Positions 1 through 5,293 of a stretch of DNA of 6,116 nt are shown piece by piece. A model generated the notes under the pieces. It saw only the letters and a list, made by a program, of their open reading frames with translations, searched no databases and had not been told where the DNA came from. Source of the stretch: Alphaproteobacteria bacterium (GTDB taxonomy: Bacteria; Pseudomonadota; Alphaproteobacteria; Micropepsales; Micropepsaceae); assembly GCA_019508105.1 (NCBI GenBank), contig JAEKMB010000072.1:1-6116 (forward strand), written 5' to 3'. The translations under genes and the position numbers were made by a program. Each line of letters starts with the position of its first letter. Positions within the stretch are counted from its first letter, which is position 1.

Positions 1-352
1 GCCTGTTGTCCCGATGCAGGCGGGCGCAGGCATGGTCGGCAACGGTCAGGCCCGCGGGCTCCAGCGTGCCGTCCGGCACATAGCCCTTACCGCGTTGTAC
101 CGCCTCGCTGAACATGGAGTCGGCCTTGGCGATATCACCGTCATGGTGATAGGTGGCGCCGATGTTGAAGACGGCAATGGGATGTTCCGGATGGCTGGCG
201 TAATCGGCGGAGAAGTCCGCCTTGGCCGCCGGCCAGTTACCGGCCACCACTTCATGGGAGCCGGCTTCGCCAATACCCATGCAACCGGTGACCCCAAAGG
301 CCAACGGCAATACTGCGCATATCAATGCGCCTTTCGCGGAGAAGCTGAACAT
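1..352 (-). CDS. TPR-type lipoprotein, partial (C-terminus beyond the left edge)
   Basis: The reading frame opens at an ATG at 352 and stays open to base 1, giving 117 residues with no stop, so the C-terminus is missing. Residues 1-24 look like a lipoprotein signal: Lys7, a hydrophobic stretch at 9-21, then the lipobox Val21-Thr22-Gly23-Cys24. Met at position +2 after the Cys would favour outer-membrane sorting by the E. coli rule. Residues 39-51 (N-W-x-A-A-x-x-D-F) and 58-91 (A-x-F-N-I-G-x-x-Y, then G-D-x-x-K-A-x-x-M-F-x-x-A-V) have the spacing of TPR helices. TPR proteins are protein-interaction scaffolds; no partner can be named. An AGG lies 6-8 bases before the ATG, inside an inverted repeat. 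It has the same strand and general type as the exported TPR protein at 651-1355, but I see no close sequence match between them. The lipoprotein call is fairly safe; the function is unknown. Confidence 0.75.
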   Translation of the reverse strand, partial: MFSFSAKGALICAVLPLAFGVTGCMGIGEAGSHEVVAGNWPAAKADFSADYASHPEHPIAVFNIGATYHHDGDIAKADSMFSEAVQRGKGYVPDGTLEPAGLTVADHACARLHRDNR

Positions 353-650
353 GAGACACCTATAAGTTCTGCGACCGCGCCGATGAGGACTATTCCCCAG
401 AGGTGTCGACTTCGCATTCGATCCGTAGATCGGAACTTATAACGCAGCACACAGTAGAGGCGTTTCCATACGCTCTGCCAAAAAGCACAAAAACAGAGGT
501 TCCATAGCAAGAAAGAAATGTATCCAGAATGGGAACCTTTCGCCTGTCACGCATCCGCGAACCCGAAGCTCGCGCCTGATCAGCCTTCCCGGTAGGCCGT
601 ATAAGGATGATTGGAGGACTCCGGCCGGGGGAAAGCGAATCGCTGCGGCG
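353..650. other. Non-coding gap between two leftward TPR genes
   Basis: No convincing gene lies here; the open frames on either strand have no family-like sequence. The stretch is richer in A and T than its neighbours around 440-540. It holds several inverted repeats: 355-361 with 401-407; 361-369 with 433-441; a small CGATC/GATCG hairpin at 419-432; a bulged hairpin at 456-476; and AGGTTCC (497-503) with GGAACCT (532-538). None is followed by a T-run on the minus strand, so I cannot assign a terminator for the gene ending at 651. The promoter of the lipoprotein gene should lie here, but I see no good -35/-10 pair. Confidence 0.6.
355..441 (-). repeat. Inverted repeats in the leader of the lipoprotein gene
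   Basis: TATAAGTTC (361-369) is perfectly complementary to GAACTTATA (433-441), nine base pairs. GACACCT (355-361) is perfectly complementary to AGGTGTC (401-407), seven base pairs. The two right-hand arms are upstream on the minus-strand transcript, and the two left-hand arms adjoin each other just before the ATG at 352 and cover the AGG that would serve as ribosome binding site. The pairings cross, so in RNA they are either alternatives or a pseudoknot. This is seen in the sequence; a regulatory role is inference and requires transcription to start right of 441. Confidence 0.4.
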
Positions 651-1355
651 TCATCTCCCGATCTTCGGATCGATCTTTCTGGCCTGCGCGATGTCGGCGT
701 CGCCCCGTTTGGCGTCACCCATCTTTTTTTCCAGAACGCCGCGAAGGTAGAAGGAGGCGGCAAAGCTGGGAACGAGCCGGACCGCCTGGGTGTAATCCTG
801 GATCGCGTTGTCGTTGTTGCCCAGGGCTTGATGAGACGCGCCGCGAATATAAAAGGCGGTGGCATCCTTGGGATTCATCGCGATCGCCCGGTCGAGATCC
901 TCGACCGCGTGGGCGTCGTCGCCTTTTCTGTGATAGGCGGCGCCCCGTTTGACAAGGGTGTTCGCGCTATCCGAGCCGAGCGCGATGGCCTGGTTGTAAT
1001 CCTCAATGGCGTGATCGTTATCGCTATTGTTGAAATAGGCGTGACCGCGATGCAGATAGGCATCGACACGCGCGGGATCGAGCTTGATCGCCTGGTCGCA
1101 ATTCTGGATCGCGCGGAGATGATTGCCCCTGTCATTATAGGCCAGACAGAGATTGGTATAAGCGGTGGCGAGATTCGCATCCGTCTCATGCCCCGCCGCA
1201 ATGACCGCCGTGCAGGCTTCGATGAGAACATTGTCATTGCTGTTCATATCGACGGCGCACCGCGTCCAGTTCCTGTCGTGCGGTTGCGCGGCCGCGGCGC
1301 CCGCCAGCAGCGGGGTGAACGCAACCACAAAAATCCAAAAGGCCTGGCGCAGCAT
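651..1355 (-). CDS. Exported tetratricopeptide-repeat protein
   Basis: This protein has 234 residues. Residues 1-23 form a Sec signal peptide: Arg3, a hydrophobic core at 6-18, and an Ala-rich end with likely cleavage after Ala23 (AAA|QPH). The mature N-terminus (W-T-R-C, then E-A-C-T-A-V-I-A-A-G at about 46-55) matches a start common in alphaproteobacterial TPR proteins. About five TPR units follow, near 63-95, 98-129, 132-163, 166-197 and 200-231, each with A-Y or F-Y, then R-G, then A-I-x-D-Y/L-x-x-A-I, and ending L-D-P or N-P. The protein is therefore a periplasmic or secreted scaffold; its partner is unknown. The ATG at 1355 is preceded by AGGA at a normal distance, which supports the start. 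It is divergent from the HPF-like gene across 173 bases. No terminator is visible after its stop. Confidence 0.85.
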   Translation of the reverse strand: MLRQAFWIFVVAFTPLLAGAAAAQPHDRNWTRCAVDMNSNDNVLIEACTAVIAAGHETDANLATAYTNLCLAYNDRGNHLRAIQNCDQAIKLDPARVDAYLHRGHAYFNNSDNDHAIEDYNQAIALGSDSANTLVKRGAAYHRKGDDAHAVEDLDRAIAMNPKDATAFYIRGASHQALGNNDNAIQDYTQAVRLVPSFAASFYLRGVLEKKMGDAKRGDADIAQARKIDPKIGR

Positions 1356-1455
1356 GCTTGTTCCTGTCGGGAATTTTTTCCGCGGCCAAGGCTAGCACAT
1401 CTTGCCGGATAGCCCACACCATCTATGTAAGTTCCACCTGTTCGAGCCGGAGCTG

Positions 1456-1475
1456 CGCCGTTCCCGCAAACGGCG
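1456..1475. repeat. Perfect 7-bp inverted repeat in the divergent promoter region
   Basis: CGCCGTT (1456-1462) and AACGGCG (1469-1475) are perfectly complementary around a six-base loop. No gene reads into this site from either side, so it is not an obvious terminator. It overlaps where the -35 element of the rightward promoter would fall, so an operator is possible. Confidence 0.4.
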
Positions 1476-1489
1476 AAACCGTGTATAGT
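1461..1489 (+). promoter_or_regulatory. Possible sigma-70-type promoter for the HPF-like gene
   Basis: TATAGT at 1484-1489 matches the -10 consensus at five of six positions. With a 17-base spacer the -35 position is 1461-1466 (TTCCCG), a poor match. The start codon would follow about 40 bases after the -10. This is a weak prediction; the site overlaps the inverted repeat at 1456-1475. Confidence 0.25.
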
Positions 1490-1528
1490 TCCACGCGTTG
1501 TCAAAACATCAGCAAGACGGACTGGACC

Positions 1529-1921
1529 ATGGACATACCTCTCGAGCTTTCCTTCCACAATATCGAAGCGTCCGACGCCCTGAAGACGGCGGTGGCCGAG
1601 CATGTCGCGAAGCTGGAACAGCTTCATGATCACATTATCGGCTGCCGGGTGGTGATCGAGATGCCGCACAAAAGCCAGAAGGCCAGCGGCAACCAGCCCG
1701 ACGTGCATATCGTGGTGCGGGTGCCGGGCAAGGAGATCGTGGTGAGCAAGGAATTGGCGCATGCCGGACACAAGAAAAGCGCCACCGATGCCTATGCCGT
1801 GCTCGACAATGCGTTCGCGGTGGCCGCCAGCCGGCTCAAGGACTATCGCCGGGTCAGCCATGGCGACGTGAAGTATAAGAGCGGCGAAACCCGTGGTGCC
1901 GCGGGCGAAAGCGGCCTATAG
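1529..1921 (+). CDS. HPF/RaiA-family ribosome-associated protein, short form
   Basis: The protein has 130 residues and belongs to the S30AE family, whose members bind the 30S subunit near the decoding centre and promote inactive ribosomes or hibernation. The fold elements fit: a first strand (L-E-L-S-F-H-N-I-E-A-S), helix 1 at about 15-33 (A-V-A-E-H-V-A-K-L-E-Q), strands at 36-46, 56-65 and 68-75 (P-D-V-H-I-V-V-R-V-P-G-K-E-I-V-V-S), and helix 2 at about 85-107 (D-A-Y-A-V-L-D-N-A-F, then S-R-L-K-D-Y-R-R). I start it at ATG 1529 because the residues before it in the same frame do not fit the family. The ribosome binding site is weak. The end (G-D-V-K-Y-K, about 112-117) resembles the point where relatives of this subfamily, as I recall them, continue into a cold-shock-like domain; here only 13 residues follow. 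The stop overlaps the stop of the convergent gene. Confidence 0.85.
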   Translation: MDIPLELSFHNIEASDALKTAVAEHVAKLEQLHDHIIGCRVVIEMPHKSQKASGNQPDVHIVVRVPGKEIVVSKELAHAGHKKSATDAYAVLDNAFAVAASRLKDYRRVSHGDVKYKSGETRGAAGESGL

Positions 1922-2680
1922 CCGCTTCTTCATCGCGGCACTGAGCAGCGCCATCTGCCTTCGGTGAATGGGCACCTCGCGGGCCAGCTTGCGCAAATAG
2001 ACCGGCACCAGAGCGGCGGGCAGGATCGCCGCCAAAGCCTGGCGTGGCTTGGGCGCGGCGCGCGCGGCAAAGAAGTGGTCGCGCGCCTTCAGGCCTACCT
2101 GCCGGGCTGCCGCCACCAGCCGCGGCGCCGTCAGCAGGTCCAGCGGCAGATACAGCTTGTGTCGGCTGTTATGGAATGGCAGCGCCCGCACCAGTCCGGC
2201 CAGGCCATAGGCAAGACCCGCTTCGCGCACGATCTGCGGATCGCCGCCCAGGATGCGCGCCGCCAGCCGCATCACGGCGCCGCTGGTGGCATCCACATAC
2301 GATTCCAGTGCTGCGAAATCGGCCAATTGTTCGGCGGACGAGTCGAAGGCGCGGGTGGCGATGATCGCTTCCAGATCGGCCAGCGCCACATCGCGCTCGG
2401 CGAACAGCGCCGCCAGACCCCGCGCCGCGTCATGGTTGCGCGGGCTGCCCTTGGCGGCGCCTTCGGCGGTTTCGCGCCACCATTCCAGCTTGATCGCCCC
2501 CAGCATGGGTTCGCGCACCGTCTCGGCGATGCGGCTGACCTCGGCATTGAAGGCATAAAGCGCGAACAGAAAGGGACGCTCGCGGCCCGGCGCGAACAAG
2601 GCGCTGAAATAGCGGTCAGGATCGGCGGCCCGCACCGAGGCGGCCAGGCGGTTGGCGAGAGCGGCGTCCATCACAACCAT
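1916..2680 (-). CDS. Squalene/phytoene synthase family protein, probably non-catalytic (NDUFAF6-like)
   Basis: This is a 254-residue helical protein of the squalene/phytoene synthase family. Family marks are D-P-D-R-Y at 20-24, L-F-A-L-Y-A-F-N at 38-45, E-W-W-R-E at 66-70, and Y-G-L-A-G-L-V-R with a Y-L-P-L-D following (158-181). True synthases carry two Asp-rich motifs that bind Mg-diphosphate. Here the first is replaced by N45-A-E-V-S-R-I-A-E and the second by R-A-L-P-F-H-N-S-R-H, so prenyl synthase activity is unlikely. This is the pattern of the bacterial relatives of NDUFAF6, a mitochondrial complex I assembly factor; a role in complex I assembly here is inference. Possible starts are ATG 2680 or ATG 2671; I kept the first. 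Neither has a clear ribosome binding site, because an intrinsic terminator fills the space immediately upstream. Relatives often lie near yajC-secD in alphaproteobacteria. Confidence 0.85.
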   Translation of the reverse strand: MVVMDAALANRLAASVRAADPDRYFSALFAPGRERPFLFALYAFNAEVSRIAETVREPMLGAIKLEWWRETAEGAAKGSPRNHDAARGLAALFAERDVALADLEAIIATRAFDSSAEQLADFAALESYVDATSGAVMRLAARILGGDPQIVREAGLAYGLAGLVRALPFHNSRHKLYLPLDLLTAPRLVAAARQVGLKARDHFFAARAAPKPRQALAAILPAALVPVYLRKLAREVPIHRRQMALLSAAMKKRL

Positions 2681-2683
2681 GCG

Positions 2684-2711
2684 AAAAAGGCCGCCCTTGC
2701 GGACGGCCTTT
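2684..2711 (-). terminator. Intrinsic terminator after the PuuD-like gene
   Basis: AAAGGCCG (2686-2693) pairs with CGGCCTTT (2704-2711). One C-A mismatch and two more G-C pairs follow inward, closing a TTGC loop. On the minus strand the stem is followed by a run of five T (2688-2684). It lies 25 bases after the stop of the gene at 2736-3362 and ends three bases before the ATG at 2680. The T-run on the plus strand is shorter, so leftward termination is the main reading. Confidence 0.8.
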
Positions 2712-2735
2712 AAGTCTTAGCGCGCCGAAGCACTC

Positions 2736-3362
2736 TCAGTACAGGTGCCCCGCCGCGACCATGCTGAACAGCATGGGCACCGACAACAGCGTGTTGATGC
2801 GCGAGAAAACCATCGCGGTCTTGGCGGCAGCGGCCTTCTGGTCGGCCGCCAGGGCGGGATATTTGCCGCCGATATTCAGGGCCTTTTGCTGGTTGGGCCA
2901 GATCACAAACCAGACATTGAACCACATGATGGTGCCCAGCCACATGCCGATGCCGATCGCCAGATATTTGGGAACCATCGGCCAGCCCGCCGTGCCCTCG
3001 CTGAGATCCAGGGTATAGGCCTCCACCAAACAGTGGTTGCGCAGCGCCAGCACGATGCCGAACAGGATGGTGCCCATCGCGCCCCAGCGGAACCAGAACA
3101 GGGCCGACGGCGCGATATAGCCGGTGACGCCGCCTTTAAGCTCGGCCGGCACCTTGGGCATGGTCGGGATCTGCACGAAGTTGAAATACCACAACAGTCC
3201 GATCCACATCACGCCGCAGGTGATGTGAAGAAAGCGCAAAACGAACAGTTCGAAAGCCGGGCCGTCATAGCCCTGTGTGGTGCAATAGACGCCGACCAGC
3301 AGGATCGCCAGCACGAAGCTCGCGATCACCACATTGCGCAGATTTCCCAAAAAGGCAGCCAT
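2736..3362 (-). CDS. PuuD-type (urate oxidase N-terminal domain) membrane protein without cytochrome c domain
   Basis: The protein has 208 residues and about five membrane segments, near 10-27, 42-63, 88-107, 132-155 and 187-205. The stretch R-F-L-H-I-T-C-G-V-M-W-I-G-L-L-W-Y-F-N-F-V at 43-63 and the W-F-N-V-W-F-V-I-W-P-N-Q-Q-K at 147-160 are the marks of the domain found at the N-terminus of the membrane urate hydroxylase PuuD. Full PuuD is about twice as long and ends in a cytochrome c domain; here there is no C-x-x-C-H and the protein stops after the last helix. His46 could still be a haem or metal ligand. Urate oxidation by this protein alone is doubtful, and I see no purine genes nearby. 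Start ATG 3362 has a strong ribosome binding site (GGGGAGGGG, 3375-3367). It lies 74 bases after secD, where secF is usually found. Confidence 0.8.
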   Translation of the reverse strand: MAAFLGNLRNVVIASFVLAILLVGVYCTTQGYDGPAFELFVLRFLHITCGVMWIGLLWYFNFVQIPTMPKVPAELKGGVTGYIAPSALFWFRWGAMGTILFGIVLALRNHCLVEAYTLDLSEGTAGWPMVPKYLAIGIGMWLGTIMWFNVWFVIWPNQQKALNIGGKYPALAADQKAAAAKTAMVFSRINTLLSVPMLFSMVAAGHLY

Positions 3363-3390
3363 CAGTCCCCTCCCCGTCAGATTCGAGGCC

Positions 3391-3412
3391 GGAACTCTAG
3401 CCCAAGAGTTCC
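3391..3412. repeat. Perfect 8-bp inverted repeat between secD and the PuuD-like gene
   Basis: GGAACTCT (3391-3398) is perfectly complementary to AGAGTTCC (3405-3412) around a six-base loop. It begins 25 bases after the secD stop and ends 15 bases before the ribosome binding site of the next gene. There is no T-run on the minus strand, so it is not a standard terminator. It could stabilise the secD end of the message or be an operator for the gene at 3362. Confidence 0.5.
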
Positions 3413-3436
3413 AGTTTGTCGCGCTTGATGCAGGGG

Positions 3437-4934
3437 CTAAATGACCAGCTTGCGGGGGCGGGCCGTATTCAACCAGGTGATCACCACCAGCCGCGTCACC
3501 ATCACCGCCGTGAAGAAAGACGTGATGATGCCGACCCCCAGGGCCACGGCAAAGCCCTTGATGGGGCCGTTGCCCAGCTCGAACAGAATCAGCGAGGCGA
3601 TCAGATGGGTCATGTTGGCGTCAATGATGGTGGCCATGGCGCGGCGGAAGCCGGTGTCGATCGCCGCCAGCATGGTGCGGCCGTTGCGCTGCTCCTCGCG
3701 GATGCGCTCATAGATCAGGACATTGGCGTCCACCGCCATGCCCATGGTCAGCACGATGCCGGCAATGCCCGGCAAGGTCAGGGTGGCGCCGAACGCGGTC
3801 AGCGCCGCCAGCAGCAGCACAATGTTCAGGGTCAGCGCGATATTGGCGAACACACCGAACAGGCCGTAGCGCAGGACCATGAACAGGGCGACCAGCCCCA
3901 GGCCCGCCAGCGCCGAATAACGGCCGGCCTTGATCGAGTCCGCGCCCAGTTCGGCGCCGACGCTGCGTTCCTCCAGCGGCTTGAGCGGGGCGGGCAGCGC
4001 ACCCGCACGCAGCAGGATCGCCATGTCATTGGCGCCCGCGGCGGTGAAGTTGCCGGTGATATAGCCGGAGCCGCCCAGGATCACACTGTTGATGACCGGA
4101 TCGGTGATCACCTGCTTGTCCAGCACAATGGCGAAGCGGTGGCCGACATGTTCCTTGGTGACATCGCCGAACTGGCGCGCCCCCACACTGTCCATGCGGA
4201 AATTCACCACCGGCGCGCCGGTCTGCGGATCAAAGCCCTGGCTGGCATCGGTCAGCCGGTCGCCCGATACCATGATCCGGCGCTGCACCACCACCTTGCG
4301 CGGCGGCGCATTCTTGTTGGTGTCGTTCATCACCGGCAGGATTTCGTCGCCGATCGGGGGCACCTGGGCCATAGGATTGGCCTGCTCGTCCACCAGCTGG
4401 AAGCTCATCTTGGCGGTCTTGCCCAGGATGTTCTTGAGTTGGGTGGGATCCTGCAGGCCCGGCACCTGCACCAGGATAGGCGTCGCTCATGTGCAGGGTG
4501 AAGACGCCGTTGCCCGGCTCGGTCATCTCATATTCCTTGCCGCCCACCGACAGTACCGAACTGGTCATGGCCGGGTTGACGCTCTGCAGCAGGGTGCGCG
4601 CTTCATCCAGCCGGCTGGCATCGGTCACCCGCACCGAAACCGTGTCGCCATGGGCGTTGAGGTCGGTCAGTGGGATATGGGCCTTGCGGAAGGCGGCGCG
4701 GATGTCGCCCACCATGGTTTCGGCGCGGTCACGCGTCACCTGGTCGAAATCCACCCCCAGGAGAAGATAAGAACCGCCCTGCAAGTCGAGGCCCAGATTG
4801 ACCGCCGAACTGGGCAGGAAGCGGGGCATTTTGGCGCGCATCGCCGGCGACAGCGCATTGGGCAGGGCAAGCAGGATGCCACCCACCACAATGATGAGAG
4901 TGATCAGGCGCGTCCAGATCGAGACTTGCAGCAC
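3437..4934 (-). pseudogene. secD: Protein translocase subunit SecD, broken by internal deletion and frame change
   Basis: SecD pairs with SecF in the inner membrane and uses proton flow to help pull proteins through SecYEG. The N-terminal part (GTG 4934, 153 residues) has the first membrane helix at about 9-27 and the N-L-G-L-D-L-Q-G-G motif at 46-54, and ends L-H-M-S-D-A-Y. The C-terminal part is in another frame from about 4477 to the stop at 3437: I-L-V-Q-V-P-G-L-Q-D-P, the rest of the P1 domain, then the membrane half with G-M-A-V-D-A-N-V-L-I-Y-E-R-I-R-E-E, including the conserved TM4 Asp, and G-P-I-K-G-F-A. Between them the usual segment with R-R-R-x-D-x-L-G-x-x-E-P-x-I-x-R-Q-G is absent, about 37 residues by comparison with remembered SecD proteins. 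Unrepaired, the first frame runs on with unrelated residues to a stop at 4230. GTG 4934 follows the yajC stop by three bases and has AAGGA upstream. Either a real mutation or an assembly error; secF is not adjacent. Confidence 0.85.
4475..4478 (-). other. Deletion/frame-change junction in secD
   Basis: On the minus strand the upstream frame reads GAC GCC TAT (the TAT is 4478-4476), while the downstream frame reads ATC CTG GTG CAG beginning at 4477. The downstream frame is closed upstream by a TGA at 4489-4487. Family sequence resumes abruptly on each side, so the break is narrow. The lost length cannot be a multiple of three. Confidence 0.75.
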
Positions 4935-4937
4935 GGC

Positions 4938-5243
4938 CTATTCCTTGTCGCCGCTCTTGTCGCTTTTGGGGCGCACGCCGGACAAGGTCGTCTTGACCAC
5001 GCGCACCTGCACATTGTCGGCGATCTCGACCAGGATTTCGGTATCCTCCGGTGCGGCGGCCTTGACCACCTTGCCCAGGATGCCGCCCGAGGTCACCACC
5101 ATGTCACCCCGGCGCAAGCCCTCGATCTGGTTGCGCAGCTCCTTCTGGCGCTGGCTTTGCGGCCGCCAGAGAAGAAAGTAGAAGATCGCGATCATCGGCA
5201 ACGCCAGAGTCAGCGTCTGGAACATCGGATCACTGGTATTCAT
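4938..5243 (-). CDS. yajC: Preprotein translocase subunit YajC
   Basis: YajC is a small inner-membrane protein that associates with SecDF and YidC at the Sec translocon. From ATG 5243 it has 101 residues: one membrane helix at about 8-25, then the family signature F-Y-F-L-L-W-R-P-Q at 21-29, a basic, polar linker, and a small beta-rich cytoplasmic domain with L-R-R-G-D-M-V-V-T-S-G-G-I-L-G-K-V at 43-59. The Lys-rich tail is typical. The start is uncertain. AAAGGAG (5266-5260) sits 16 bases before ATG 5243, further than usual; a TTG at 5270 would add nine residues but would place the purine run inside the gene, and ATG 5225 has no ribosome binding site. It is followed by secD after three bases, which implies co-transcription and probably coupled translation. 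Confidence 0.92.
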   Translation of the reverse strand: MNTSDPMFQTLTLALPMIAIFYFLLWRPQSQRQKELRNQIEGLRRGDMVVTSGGILGKVVKAAAPEDTEILVEIADNVQVRVVKTTLSGVRPKSDKSGDKE

Positions 5244-5293
5244 AGTGGGAGGGACAGTTCTCCTTTGCAACCGTGGTAAATCAAGGGGTTAGC
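5244..5293. promoter_or_regulatory. Short divergent gap between yajC and the DUF815 gene
   Basis: Only 50 bases separate the chosen yajC start from the divergent ATG at 5294. The gap holds AAAGGAG on the minus strand (5266-5260) and AAGGGG on the plus strand (5283-5288). There is not enough room for two independent promoters, so each should lie partly within the neighbouring coding sequence. I see no strong -35/-10 pair on either strand. Confidence 0.4.

Larger units (their letters stand above)
1430..1499. repeat. Direct repeat AGTTCCACnnGTT in the divergent promoter region
   Basis: AGTTCCAC followed by two bases and GTT occurs at 1430-1442 and again at 1487-1499, a spacing of 57 bases. Each copy is preceded by a TGTA at almost the same distance. 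The repeats lie between the divergent starts of the TPR gene (1355) and the HPF-like gene (1529), so they could be paired binding sites for a regulator. That role is inference; the repeat itself is exact. Confidence 0.4.

Noticed and set aside
456..476. Hairpin as terminator of the TPR gene ending at 651
   Set aside because: The stem has a bulge, lies about 175 bases beyond the stop, and is not followed by a T-run on the minus strand.
1469..1492. EcfG-type (general stress) promoter on the minus strand before the TPR gene
   Set aside because: GGAAC (1492-1488) and CGTT (1472-1469) are present, but the spacing is 15 bases rather than the usual 16-17, and the CGTT is part of an inverted repeat.
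4230..4489. Programmed ribosomal frameshift in secD
   Set aside because: A frameshift alone would keep the protein continuous, but about 37 conserved residues are missing at the junction. I also see no slippery heptamer there.
5244..5270. TTG start giving a nine-residue longer YajC
   Set aside because: It would place the AAAGGAG inside the coding sequence and has no ribosome binding site of its own. The added residues do not resemble a YajC N-terminus.
3416..5279. Long open frames on the plus strand opposite secD and yajC
   Set aside because: They lie antisense to clearly recognisable SecD and YajC sequence. Their products are rich in His, Gln and Arg with no family-like pattern, as expected from third-position GC bias.
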